Positions 45,331-57,735 of a stretch of DNA of 64,000 bases are shown in pieces. The stretch covers positions 15,004,001 to 15,068,000 of the forward strand of contig NC_071328.1 of the NCBI RefSeq assembly GCF_010183535.1. Reading direction: 5' to 3'. Numbering within the stretch: position 1 is the first letter of the stretch; every line of letters begins with the position of its first letter. The stretch comes from Caenorhabditis remanei (lineage: Eukaryota > Nematoda > Chromadorea > Rhabditida > Rhabditidae). The notes under the pieces are model-generated. The model was not told where the DNA came from and searched no databases. It saw only the letters and a program-made list of their open reading frames with translations. The position numbers were made by a program, and so were the translations under genes.

Positions 45331-47867
45331 TTAAGAATAGTCGATAATTAGTAGTCTTTGTAGTTTGTAGTATTGATTTTTTTTTCGTTGACTTGTTTAT
45401 TTTGGACATCCCGGTATAATCTCGTTCTAGGCGCCTCCTGGATTGTTTTATTGTGATTTTTTTTCTCTTTTGATGCTTTATCCAGTTTTTTGGGGGTTTT
45501 AGATTGGAAAAACGTGGTTTTTGGCCCAAAAATGAGGTTTTTACGGCTGAAAATAGTGGTTTTTCGCTGAAAAATGAGTTTTTTGACTCAAAAATGAGAT
45601 TTTTTGACTTAAAAATGAGGTTTTCGGCTGGAAATTCGGTTTTTGAGGCTATAATCACCATTTTGATCTGTTTTTGAGCTAAAATGTGATTTTCAGTTCA
45701 AAATCGAATTTTCGACTTAAAAAATGAGGTTTTCAGCCTAAATATAGGTTTTGATCTGAAAATTACTGAACATTGCATTTTGGACCGAAAAATCGAATTT
45801 TTCAACCGGAAAATTTGATTTTTAAGAATTTCCACTCTAAAAATGTTTTTCGAGCTCAAAAAACAGCTGAAAATCTAATTTTCAGCTTTAAGACACTCTT
45901 TTTGGCTGATTCAGCTTAAAAATCTGAATCAGAGCCAAAAATCGAATTTTCCCGAAATTTTCAACTCAAAAATCGCATTTTTCCACTCTAAAAATGCCTA
46001 TTTCGTCTCGATTTCTTACTGTAATCCTCCCCCTTATCGGGTTTTTTTCTGCTCCCATTTCCATCTCTCCCCAGTCATTTTTTTCAGTGTTCTATTGTTA
46101 GTCGTCCCCCGGTATGATATATTCTAAACACAGGGTCATAGGCCACATAACGCATCTTCACTCCATTAGAATTAGCGCGAAATTCAAAAAACATTCCAAT
46201 TTTTTTTGAAAATGTGTATTTTTTCCGTTTTTTTTGATGAATTCGATGTTTTTTTGTGCAAAATTTAACCAAAAAAGCAAGAAAAATGGGTAAATTGCGA
46301 TTTGGCTGAGCGGCGACTCAAACGACAGCCTGCCAAATGGTGTGTGCAAACGCGCTTCATTAGACACTGTATTTATTTCAAAAATTCCAAAAAAACCATT
46401 TTTAGGGCCCAAAATGCTCAATTTACTGCTCGAAAATCACATTTTCTGGTGCTAAAATTGAATTTTAAATTGAAAAATGCAATTTTCGGTCAATTTTAGC
46501 CAAAAAAATCCTCTAAATCCACAATATTGCACAAAAAAGTGGGCGGAGCCTATTATGCTTAAAAATCGATTTTTTACCATGTTTTAACGAAAAAAACCAA
46601 AAAATTTCAATTAAAATATGTTTTTAAAAAGTTCCACGCGGTAACCTTGCAAAAAAAAAGTGGGCGGAGCTAATTTTCTTAAAAAAAAACGAACCCTGTG
46701 CAATGACAAAGGAAATGGTCGAATTTCTGATTTTTACAATTTTTAGACTTGCAATTTGAACGAAATTTGGGAAAAAGGAAAAATTGCACGCGAAATGCGC
46801 CAACAACATTGCTTGCGCATTTTCCGATTACGCGGGAAACTGATTTTTTCGAACAATTTTTTTTCATTTTTTTCCAATTTTTCATTCATTTTCCCTTCCT
46901 TCTCTTTTCCTCCTGCAAAAACTGCATTTGACACATTTCGAATGTCAAATTTAGACGGGCGGCGCTGTACGAAGAAGGCGGAGAAGAGAGAAATAAATTG
47001 AATTCAAAGTAGAAGACGTTGACAGATTCAGAAGAGACGTCGTGTTGAGGAGATTCAATATGCATGGGTGAAAAGAAGAATTTGAAATGAAATCTCAGTT
47101 TGTACACTTTTCTTTTTGGGATACACACACATACTTTATGGAAAGGTTTCATTTTAGGCTCCGCCCACTTTTTTTTGCAAGATTGCCGCGCGGAACTTCA
47201 TTTCTCCACTCAAAATAGATAAATTTGGAATTTTTGCAAAAAAGTAGAATTTTTACTATTTTTGATAACAATTTCACGTACCGAGCCGAGACTGGTCTAA
47301 AATCATAAATGTAGGCGCGGAGACTGAAAAATACGAGGTTTAGCGTGAAAAAAGCTTTAAAATGAGTATAATATCAAAAAATAAGTTGATGGCCTAGAAA
47401 TCCAAATTTTGAAAAAGTTAGTCCCCCGGCCAAATTTCGCTGTTTTTGCTGTTTTTCGGCAATTTTTTCAGTTTTTTGTTCAAAAAAAAGTTTTAAACGG
47501 CTTTCCTTCAAAACAGCAAACAAAAGTCAGTGGGGGATATCCAGCCTAGAAATCCAAATTTTAAAAAAAGTTAGTCCCCCGGTCAAAACTGCTTTTAAAT
47601 CCCAAAATTGGGTCAGGAGACTAAAAAATTCGAATTCAGCGTGAAAAATGCTTCAAAATGAGTATAATATCGAAAATAAGTTGGTGGCCTAGAAATCCAA
47701 ATTTTTAAAAAGTTAGTCCCCCGTCCAAATTTCGTTGTTTTTGCTGTTTTCCGGCCGATTTTTTAAAACTATTTTCGGTAATTTTGAATTGTTTAAATTC
47801 CGTATCTTCTTCTGTGCTCAATGGCCTAGAAATCCAAATTTTGAAAAATTAGTCCATTTGTCAAAAC
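45331..47867. other. Non-coding region after the PRELI gene
   Basis: No convincing gene. At 46084-46190 the minus strand has a 33-codon coding-like stretch, and 46300-46375 has another, but no start or splice signal joins them. GGGCGGAGC half-units appear near 46545, 46665 and 47160. The rest is AT-rich with TTTTTCGGCT-type simple words. Confidence 0.5.
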
Positions 47868-48165
47868 CAGACTTGCAACGGGCCGGGCCGGCCCGGTGGG
47901 CCCGGAAGTTCAGTACTGAAAAAAATTCAAATTTTTTTTTCGAAAATTTTCCGATTTTTTTTTTGAAAAATATTTCTTAAAAACAATTTTTTGTAGGTTT
48001 CGAAGGTTTTTGAAAAATATACTTGAGGAAAAATATGAAAAATTTTCAGAAAATAAATTTTTGAACAAAAAATTGTAGTGAAAAAAGTTCAAAAATTCAA
48101 ATCCGGGCCAAAACCGGGCCGGGCCGGGCCGGGCCGGCGGGCCGGCCTGGAATTTTGCAAGTCTG
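47868..48165. mobile_element. hAT-type MITE, GC-rich ends (copy B)
   Basis: 298 bp with ends CAGACTTGCAA and TTGCAAGTCTG. Target duplication GTCAAAAC is exact at 47860-47867 and 48166-48173. Both ends carry GGGCCGGGCCGG tracts. It has inserted into the GGGGGACTAACTTTTT repeat, whose halves flank it. Confidence 0.9.
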
Positions 48166-48173
48166 GTCAAAAC

Positions 48174-49648
48174 TGGTCTAAAATCACTAAATTAATCCAG
48201 GAGACTGAAAAATTCAAATTCAGCGTGAAAAGAGCTTTGAAATGAGTATAATATCAGAAAAATAAGTTGGTGGCCTAGAAATCCAAATTTTTAAAAAGTT
48301 AGTCCCCCGTCCGAATTTCGCTGTATTTGCTGTTTTTCGGCGATTTTTCATTATTTTTCGGCTGTTTGAAAAAGTTCCGCCAGCTGTGACCAATTTTGAG
48401 CCTTCTCAAGCTGAAAATTCTGTTTTATTGTGGGGTTTTTGAGTATTATCTAGGAACGTCCATATTTTACTACACATTTTCAGAAAATGTTCTCAATTTC
48501 CCGAAATTCTCTTTTAAATTATCAAAAATCGGCCGAAAAACAGCAAAAACAACGAAATTCGGCCGGGGGACTAACTTTTTCAAAATTTGGATTTCTAGGC
48601 CACCAACTTATTTTTCGAGATAATACTCATTTTAAAGCTCTTTTCACGCTGAATTCAAATTTTTTAGTCTCCTGGCCTAATTTTGGGATGTTAGGCTGAT
48701 TTTGGCCTGGGATCCTAATCCGTGTTTATCCCTCCCCTAAAACATATCTTTCCCCATTCATCTGAATCCAAGAATTTGTGTTGAAATGAGTGTTTTATCT
48801 CCCTGGAGCATCTCCGAGAAAAGAGCACAGAGGGGGAGGGGGAGCTGTAAATTGACGCCCTCCTCCTCCTTATTCGAAATACCCATAAATTCACACAGAA
48901 ATTAAGAGGAAAAGGGGGGGGGGGGGAATAATTTGATAATCTCTTTCTTCTCCTCGTTGCCCCCTTTCTTTGTTGTTATTGGGGTATATGCAGTTTTTAT
49001 TGGTTTAGTGTTGAAGTGGACGGAGGTTCGGATTGGGGGCCGAAATTTTGAAATTATTCGAAAATTTGGTAGTTTGAGACGTGCTGATTCTGAATATCAT
49101 AACGATTTTGAGCAGAAATTTCCAGAAAATTAGTTGGTTTTTTCTGTTTTCAATTTATTTTTTCTTGTAGATCAAAAATAGGGCTACATTTTTGTAGTTG
49201 ACAAGTTTCTGATATCCCGGCCCACTTTTGAGATATGCGCCTTTAAAGATAGGCAATGTTGATGGCGCGCTCCCTTCTCCCTGTTCTTTAAAGGCGCATA
49301 TCTCAAAAGTGGGCGGAGCTATCAAAAAGTTGTCAACTAGAAAAATGTAGTCCTAGTTTCAATCTACAAGAATATTTAACATTTGAAACATTTTGGTTTC
49401 AACTAAGTCGGTGACTCCATGTCAAAATCTGTCAATTTTACAATTTTCGTCAAAAATGCAAAAACTCATTTTAGTCGGGGGGATTTTGGCTTTTACCGTT
49501 CTTATAAAAATTCAATTTATATTGTAAGGAATCCGTCCCCCACACGCCTCTGTACAAACATTCAGCTTTTTCTCTTTTTTTTGAGTCTGGCTCTCAAAGG
49601 ACGGATTCATGACGGAATCTCAATTTTTAAGTTATTTCTTCCCAACTA
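48174..49648. other. Non-coding repeat region
   Basis: It contains more GGGGGACTAACTTTTT repeat (48180-48720), a run of 13 G at 48914-48926 and a GTGGGCGGAGC palindrome pair at about 49160-49370. I see no exon. Confidence 0.5.
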
Positions 49649-50102
49649 CAGTACCGCTCAAAAGAATATTAAGCTTTGGTTTTTTCAGTTGAAAAGGTCC
49701 GACTTTGAGAGTGTGTCATGGTGATACTTATTGTCACATCGCGTAGATTTGTAATGGATCATACAAATCAAAAGTAGAGCTCCATTTTTGTAGTTGACAA
49801 CTTTATCGTACGGGCACTCCCCAGAGAATTACATATCGTCGAAGTAATTTCTCCCTCAAATTGGCTCTTTTCAGTGCAAAATAGGGCGATTTTTCAGCTG
49901 TCCCCTGAAAATGACCATAACTCTCTAGGGTGTGTGCGTACAAAAAAAGTGGTCAACTACAAAAATGGAGATCTACTTTTGATTAGTATGATCCATTAAA
50001 AATCTACTTGATGTGACAATAAGTATTACCATGACACACTCTCAAAGTCGGACATTTTCAACTGAAAAAAACCAAAACTTAATATATTTTTGAGCGGTAC
50101 TG
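49649..50102. mobile_element. Tc1-like MITE with TA target duplication, second family
   Basis: The left end is CAGTACCGCTCAAAAGAATA and the right end, inverted, is CAGTACCGCTCAAAAATATA. TA flanks both ends (49647-49648 and 50103-50104). The arms are over 100 bp, and an inner inverted pair (TAGTTGACAACTTT against AAGTGGTCAACTA) resembles the inside of the MITE at 712-1298, so the two may be related. Confidence 0.85.
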
Positions 50103-52664
50103 TATACCGTACACCACAACGACCAAAAGTTCCGCAATAATATTAATTCTCTAACAAAACCATAGACCAGCAGAACACATAAAATTTGACCTCCCATAAC
50201 ATAACTGTAAATGTGTTATGAGTCTTTTCTCCTCCTCTCACCACCAAAACGGAAAAAGTGTAAATGAGATGAAAAAGGAGAGGGAAATACGGAGACTGAA
50301 TGCGTTTTACGGAACGACGACAAACCTGTCTAAGGAATCGTTTTGAACCGAACCGCCCGTTTTTCTTATTCTTTTTCTTTTTGTGGTGCTTCGCACTTGC
50401 CTATTGTAATAACATTAGTATTGAGAAGACGGACTGTGGCTAGTACCCCAAACATGAAAAAAAAAGAAGTTTTTAAACAATATTCTCAATCAGCATGTCT
50501 TAATTAGTATTCCAGCCAATTTTCAACAAATTTGACCTATACGTTTTTAAAAAAAGACACTTTTGTCATAACTTGGTAATTTTTGGCACTTTCTGTAAAA
50601 CCTTGAAATCTCAAAATCTAGACAGCAAGCTTTCATTAATTTTGTCATATTCTTGTTTAGCATGTCTGAATTAGTATTTCAGCCAATTTTCAGTGTTTTC
50701 GGACAGTACGTTTTTAAGAAAACATCACGAAAAATCTTGGTCACTGTAACTTTTGTCATTGTACCTTGGTCAGTGTAAGTTCCAACATGGAATTTGTGAT
50801 AAACTCGTTGACGAAACTTGTGAATATCTAAAATATTCTTAATCAGCATGTCTTTATTAGTATTCCAGCAAATTTTCAGCAATTTCGGACGATAGGTTTT
50901 CGAAAAATGACACTTTTACCATAACTTGTTAATTTTTGGTACTTCCTGTAAAACCTCGAAATCTCAAAATCTAGACAGCAAGCTTTTATTAATTTTGTCA
51001 TATTCTTGTTTAGCATGTCGTGATTGGTGTATCAGCCAATTTTTAGCAATTTCAATATGCAATACTTTGAGAAAAATCATTTTTTGTCAGTGAAATTTTT
51101 GTCAGTGTAACTTTGTCAGTGTAAGTTCCGACTGCCAATTTTTGATAAACTCGCTTACAAAATTTGTAAATTTTTGAATATTCCTAATTAGCATGTCTCA
51201 GTTAGTATTCCAGCCAATTTTCAGCAATTTTGCACTATAGGTTTTCGAAAAATAACATTTTTAGTCATAATCTGTTAATTTTTGATAAGATTACTTTATG
51301 TAGAACCTCGAAATCTCAAAATCTAACCAGCAAACTTTTATAAATTTTGTTATATTCCTGTTCAGCATGTCTTAGTTAGTATTTCAGCCAATTTTCAGTG
51401 TTTTCGGACAGTACGTTTTTAAGAAAACATCACGTAAAGCCTTGGTCACTGTAACTTTTGTCACTGTAACTTTTGTCAGTGTAACTTTGTCAGTGTAAGT
51501 TCCGACTGCCAATTTTTAATAAACTCGCTTACAAAATTTGTAAATTTTTGAATATTCCTGTTTAGCATGTCTCAGTTAGTATTCCAGCCAATTTCCAGCA
51601 ATTTCCACTCTTAATTTTTTGAGAAAACTCCGTTTTAGTATAATTTTAGTATAATTTGAGTTCACCCTCTTGAAAGTTAGTCCAAAGTACAGTACACCGA
51701 CAATTTTTGATTTCTGATCACCATCTTCTTCTTTATAAAAACTTCTTGACATAAAACTTCCCCCCATTCTAGTACATATTCTCCGGCGCGGCAAGAGGAG
51801 ACGAACGGCTTCTCGATTATATTGCGGCGGGCGGGAAAACCGCGCCGCACCGCTAAACCGACAGATGGTCACTCAGTCTCCCCCCTCCCCCCCCCCCCAC
51901 ACTTTTTACGCGGACACAAAGATTTATTTGAATTGAATATCTTTGAAGATTTTGTATAGATTCTGGATTTGCATTCTGCAACTTTGAAAATTTACAAAAT
52001 TTCGAATAATTTGTAAAAATCAGCCAACTTTGAATAGGTGTCCTGAACTACAGTATGCTAGAAAATTAAATAATTTTATTTGATTATGTAGATCTAATCT
52101 AGAACTGCATTTTTGTAGTTGACAACTTTCAGATAGCTCCGCCCACTTTTCAGTTATGCACCTTCAAAGACAGCAGAGTATGCGCCCTTCCTTCTAGAGA
52201 GGCTATATTAAAGGCACAGGTATATCTCCAAAGTGGGCGGGGCTAGAAAAAAGTTGTCAACTACAAAAATGTAGCACTGATTTTGATCTACAAGATGAAA
52301 TAAATTAAAATTCCCAAAAATTGACCCCAAGCAGGATCGAACCCTGGTACACATTCTTATAGTAATGCACCTTGACCAACAACTACTCGGCCACCAATTT
52401 TTGGGTAAAAATGTGGTTTCCGACATGGAAAATAAGGTTTTCAATAGTTTTTAAGGTCAGAAATGAAATTTTCCGGTTATTTTCATGTAAAAATCACATT
52501 TTTGCGTTGAAAATTAGTAATTTAGGTGGTTGTTGCGAATTTCCAACTTTGAAGGGGCATATCTCAAAAGTGGGCGGAGCAATCAAAAAGTTGTCAACTG
52601 GAAAAATGTAGGCCTAGATTTGATCTACATAATTATACTAAATTCAAAACAAAAAACACTATCT
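50103..52664. other. Non-coding region with GTCAGTGTAA motif clusters
   Basis: I found no exon. A diverged unit of about 350 bp (with GCATGTCTTAGTTAGTATTTCAGCC) repeats about five times from 50490 to 51600, carrying GTCAGTGTAAGTTCCGAC and GTCACTGTAAC motifs at about 50739-50790, 51085-51130 and 51440-51505. A C-run lies at 51887-51898. Palindromic GTGGGCGGAGC units with a reverse tRNA-like block (52325-52400) fill 52090-52640. Confidence 0.5.
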
Positions 52665-53092
52665 GGCGCGCGTTTGACGCGTTCTAAGCAACTTGTGAGA
52701 TATGTGATCATTCATTGTTTCCTTATCCTTAAAGTATTTTTGATCACTTTTTTAATTTCATATTTTCATTTTCTGAAATGGTTTTTTTTTTGTAGATTAT
52801 CCCTGACATTTTAGAGATACACACTTACGTAAATTATATACATATCGACATATTCATTGTGATAATCTTAATCTGAAATTCAAAAAGTGTTCTCGTAACT
52901 TTTTTCCTTTTTTTCATCAGGAGAACACGTTGTTAGTCACAAACTAAAAAAAACGGCTTAAAAATGTGATCGGTGGAATTTTTTTGGATTTCTTTTTGCA
53001 TGGTTTGAGATAAAAATGGAGTATAAATAGAGCGCTCACAAAGACACAAAGAGATGTGAAGTTGCTTAGAACGCGTCAAACGCGCGCCAGAG
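52665..53092. mobile_element. Inverted-repeat element with TATA-like box
   Basis: Ends are CTGGCGCGCGTTTGACGCGT continuing TCTAAGCAACTT, with the exact complement at about 53060-53092. The 428-bp unit has no frame. Near its right arm GAGTATAAATAGAGCGC (about 53020-53036) looks like a Pol II TATA box. The terminal GGCGCGC...GACGCGT motif also occurs singly at many other places in the window. Target duplication is unclear. Confidence 0.6.
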
Positions 53093-54979
53093 TATTAATT
53101 CTTTTTTTGAATTGTGTACATTTAAATAGATCAAGTGTAGACCTTCATTTTTGTAGTAGACAACTTTTTGATAACTCCGCCCACTTTTGAGATATGCGCC
53201 TTTAAAGTTGGGAATTGCCTAAATTAGTCATTTTCAAAGGCTAGATGTGATTTTTACATCAAAATAACTGGAAAATTCCATTTCTGACGTTAAAAACTAT
53301 CCAAAACCTAATTTTCCATGTCGGAAACAACGTTTTCAGAAAATACCAAATTTGGCGGAGTGGTTGTTGGTCAAGGGACAACTATGAGAACGGGTTCGAT
53401 CCCGCTTGGGGTCAATTTTTGTGAATTTTTCATTTTTTCTGGGTTTGATATATTTTATCTTGTAAATCAAAAACAGGGCTACATTTTTGTAGTTGACGGT
53501 TTTTTTCTAGCTCCGCCCACTTTTGAGATATGCGCCTTTAAAGGTAGCAGCTGCTGAACTGAAGAAGATCTTTAAAGGCGCATATCTCAAAAGTGGGCGG
53601 AGCTAGCAAAAAGTTGACAACTACAAAATTGGAGATCTAGGTTTGATCTACAAAATGATAATACAATTCTATAAATCTAACCAAACTGGGTACCGTGACA
53701 GTGTCTCAAAGTTAGTCAACTTTCGATTTTTACAAAAGTTCAAAATTTTTCAAAGTTTCATGAAAACTGGTATTTTTCGAAATCCGAAATTGCTGAAAAT
53801 TAGCTGAAAGCATAATTAAAACATGTTCAATAAGAAGTATCACTGGTTTTCCCAGAATACCAAAAACCTGGGGTGCCTCTGGCGTTTTTTTACTTGGGCA
53901 ACTTTACAACTTATTTTTGTTTGATCTACAAAATTTTCTCTCTTTCTTTTATACATAATCTAGATGCCATTCCGTTAATTTTATCTACACAAAACCTCGT
54001 TCTCTTGATCTACCGATTCTTTACGAACAATAATAACTAAAAACCGTCTTTTTTTCCGGACGCCATCCCCATCTCCCATTCTATTCTATTTGTTGTCCAC
54101 CACCATTCCAGTGGAGACCAAAAAATTGTCACAGAATGGCAATTATCCGTCCCCCCTTACTTCGCACCTTTCCGTCCTCCCCACCGCCACTTCAGAAAAA
54201 GAAAATGTTTCCAGTTTTCTTTTCAAATACCTCCCCCCACCCTCCTCCTCCCTATTCTCTACTTCTTTGCCTTTCCCGACTATTTTTCTGTTTTCTCAAG
54301 ACCCCCGGGGCACGTCTTCTTCTTCCTCTTCTACGTTTCTCTGGCGCGCCGGAGGCGCGTTTTTAAATTATTTTTGAGATCCCGTCACGGCTACCCTTCG
54401 CATTTCATATTCTGCAAAAAAAAACTTGAAAATGAAACGCAAAAAATCCTGTCCGAAATGAGTTTTTGCATTTTTGATGAAAAATTTCAAATTTGACAGA
54501 TTTGGACACTTTGTTGAAGCCAAAATGTTTTGAATGTTACATATTCTTGTAGATCAAATCTAGAGTTTCATTTTTGTAGTTGACCGTTTTCCTCTAGCTC
54601 CGCCCACTTTTGAGATATGCGCTTTCAAAGACAGCGGAGCGCGTGCCCTATCTTCTCGGGAGGCTATCTTTAAAGGCACAGGCATATCTCAAAAGTGGGC
54701 GGAGCTAGCAAAAAGTTGTCAACTACAAAAATAAACCCCCAGATTTTATCTAGAATAATATGTAACATTTGAAACATTTCCGCTCTAACTAAATCGGTGG
54801 CTGCATGTCAAAATTTGTCATTTTTCTTTTTTTAAATTTTTTTTTTCAAAAATGCAAAAACTCATTTCGGTCGGTGGAGTGTCCCCGCTTTCATCGAAAT
54901 TCAATTCAATTTTTTTTTAAATTTAGCGACCGTAAGATTTGCGGGTCTTATTACAATTTAAAAAAAAAACTAAAATAAC
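53093..54979. other. Non-coding region with palindromic repeats
   Basis: GTGGGCGGAGC units lie at about 53130-53660 (with a forward tRNA-like block at 53335-53420) and 54550-54760. The open frames at 54090-54377 are Pro/Ser/Leu-rich, pyrimidine-biased and have no splice context, so I do not call them genes. Confidence 0.5.
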
Positions 54980-55226
54980 CAGTCTTGTCACGGGCCGGGC
55001 CGGGCCAAAATCAGGAAAAATCTCGGCCCGTTTTGAAACATTTTTTCAAAACATTTTGTGTTTTTGAACTTTTTTTTTGGAAATTTTTGGAAATTTTTTG
55101 AACAGTAAAGGTTATCAAAAAGTTGTACTGTTCAATCGCGCGTCAGTCACTTTTTTTCGGGCCGACCGGGCCGGGCCGAGCCAAGAGAAATTTCGGCCCG
55201 ACCCGGCCCGATTTTTGACAAGTCTG
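54980..55226. mobile_element. hAT-type MITE, GC-rich ends (copy C)
   Basis: 247 bp with ends CAGTCTTGTCA and TGACAAGTCTG (one mismatch). Target duplication AAAATAAC is exact at 54972-54979 and 55227-55234. GGGCCGGGCC tracts lie just inside both ends, as in copies A and B. Confidence 0.9.
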
Positions 55227-55234
55227 AAAATAAC

Positions 55235-56867
55235 TAAAGCGCCCCCCCCCCTCTACTAGCAGAAAATGGCATGGTGTAGATTTACGGAGTTTCGTGTAGA
55301 TTTACGGAGGTACAGTATTCTTGAAGTTTTGGGGACCACCCTCATTCTGTTTACCTGTTAAACGCGTCAAAAGTGCGCCAGACTCTTCTGATTTGGTATT
55401 TTAGAAAGGAAAGTTCTAAAATAATCAAAAACTCGTATATTTCAGCATTTTTGAAAAAAAAAAAACCTTCTAAAAAGTTTTCTGGAAATTATGGTGATAA
55501 ATCTCAAAATTTTTGCATGTTCGACTAACACCACCACCAGCTGGTGGTGGTGGTCCTCGGGGAGCCACTGGACATATGGGTGTATGTATATGCATACATA
55601 TATAAGAGAGATATAGAGGCGTAGAGAGAGAGAGAGAGTGAAAATTGTGCCATGGGGACGGGGGAGGGAGCACAAAATGGAACGGCTGCGGGGAAATGGG
55701 GTGAACCCCGCCGGAGCCGTGAACACAATTGGGATGTGTGTGATGGATCGGTTTTTGGGGGGAGCCCCCCAAATAAGGAGCCGGGTGTCTTAGGCTTCCA
55801 CTATTTTAGTAATCTTTTTGGTGACGAAATTGACAAATTTTGTGAGTCAAAGTTTGCGTTTTCTTATGAAAGCAAGTGAATCTGTATAGATAACCAAGTC
55901 TGGCGTGCCGTCGGCGCGTTTTTCGTTTGTTTTAAGCTCTACCTAAAGTATAATAGGAGTAGACCGAGGCGCGTTTGAGCAGTACGATTTTATGATAACG
56001 TTTACTGAAATTGAAACAATATTTGTTAGTTTCTCACTAATTATTTACTAAAAGTGCAAAAATTGAAAGCTTTTTACAATTCATGTTTTGAGAAAATCTA
56101 CCAACTTTGAGATCCCGTCACGACTTCAGTTCTAACCGAATTTATTTACATTTATATTAATTGTGTAGATCAAATCTAGATCCCCATTTTTGTAGTTGAC
56201 AACTTTTTGCTAGCTCCGCCCACTTTCGAGATATGCGTGTACCTTTGAAGATGGGAGGTATAGATCGTGCTCTCCCTCCTCTCCGTTCTTTAAACGCGCA
56301 TATCTCAAAAGTGGGCGGAGCTAGAGAAAAACCGTCAACTACAAAAATAAAGCTCTAGTTTTGATCTACAAGATGCAATAAATCAAAAACTGAAAAATCT
56401 GAAAATTCACCAAATTTGACCACAAGCATAGTGGGGCACATTGACACCAAGACTTTATTGGCCCAATTTTTGCTAAAAATGTGATTTCCAACATGGAAAA
56501 TTGGGTTTTGAGTAGTTTTTTAACGTCAGAAATAGAAATTTCCGGTAATTTTGATGTAAAAATCACATTCTGGCGTAAAAAATGACAGGTTTTCACCAAT
56601 TTTTACAAATTTTATTTTTAGCAAGTATATAACATTTTTTCTGCTTCTTGACGTTGTCGTCGTCATCTATTCTTCCTTTTTTTCTCTTTTTCGGTTTCAA
56701 AAATGAGAAAAAAAGAAGAAGAAAAGAGAGAAAAGTGACTACTTACTCAAGAATGCGTGTTCCCGAATTCGTTTTTTTTTGTTCGGCTCTCGTTGTGTTA
56801 CATTTGGGTTGTTTTCGTCTTTTTTGTGGAAAACTTTTGGGAATTCCAGATTTTTTTCAGATTTCTC
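55235..56867. other. Non-coding GC-mixed region
   Basis: At 55515-55770 the base composition shifts (a CACCAGCTGGTGGTGG palindrome, a GA microsatellite at 55624-55640 and GGGGGGAGCCCCCC), and several open frames overlap on both strands. None has a supported start and splice site. A GTGGGCGGAGC unit lies at 56160-56600. Confidence 0.45.
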
Positions 56868-57735
56868 TCGTAAATCTACACAATAGTTTTGTAAATCTAC
56901 ATGAGGGTTTCCCGTAAATCCACACGCTTATCTCCGTAAATCTACACACTGATTCCCGTAAATCCACACAGCGCCTTGTAAATCTACACGAAGCCTTGGA
57001 AATGTACACTCTGAGTTCCGTAAATCCACACAGCGCTTCATAAATCTACACTAGACTTTTTTGAATCTACATGAGAGTCCCCCGTAAATCTATACCAAGT
57101 CTTGTAAATCGACTCGATACCCCGTAAATCCACATAGCGCTTCGTAAATCTACACTTGTAAATCCACATATTGAGTCTCGTAAATCTACATGAGAGTCCC
57201 TCGTAAATCTACACACTGATTCCCGTAAATCCACACAGAACGTCTCGTAAATCTACACAAATAGCTCCGTAAATCCACAAAATATCCCGTAATTCCACAA
57301 GGCATCCCGTAAATCTACACTAGAAGTTTGTAAATCTACATACGAGACCCCCTGTAAATCCACACAATGAGTCTCGTAAATCCACCCGAAATCTCGTAAA
57401 TCTACACTAAGTTTTGTAAATCCACACACAGCGCCTCGTAAATCTACACTAGAGGTTTGTAAATCTACATAAGAGACCCCCGTAAATCCACACCCCTAGC
57501 TCTCCGTAAATCCACACCAACATCCCGTAAATCCACACAGAACGTCTCGTAAATCTATCCAAATTGCTCCGTAAATCCACACACTTAGCTTCGTAAATCC
57601 ACACACACACACACACACACTGAGTCTCGTAAAAACACACAACACCTCGTAAATCTACATGATAGTCCCTCCCGTAAATCTACACACTTAGTCCCGTAAA
57701 TCCACACACTTAGCTCTCCGTAAATCCACACCAAG
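56868..57735 (+). repeat. Irregular array of CGTAAATCYACAC motifs
   Basis: About 35-40 copies of CGTAAATCTACAC or CGTAAATCCACAC occur in one orientation at irregular spacing of roughly 15-30 bp, with variable linkers such as TCTC, TCCC or GTTT. It is a motif array, not a fixed-length tandem repeat. Further copies lie at 57923-58090, 60277-60330 and, singly or inverted, at 44030-44065, 44940-44975 and 55278-55310. A short (AC)n run sits at about 57598-57620. Confidence 0.8.

Noticed and set aside
54090..54377. 95-aa Ser/Pro-rich frame
   Set aside because: Pyrimidine-rich DNA gives open frames in two phases at once; no splice or start evidence.
55442..55772. Gly/Pro-rich frames that look faintly collagen- or RNP-like
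   Set aside because: The run is short, made by a CACCAGCTGGTGGTGG palindrome, and has no acceptor site upstream.
56868..57735. Possible CRISPR-like array
   Set aside because: The repeat is only 13 bp, spacing is irregular, the word varies, and the DNA is from an animal.
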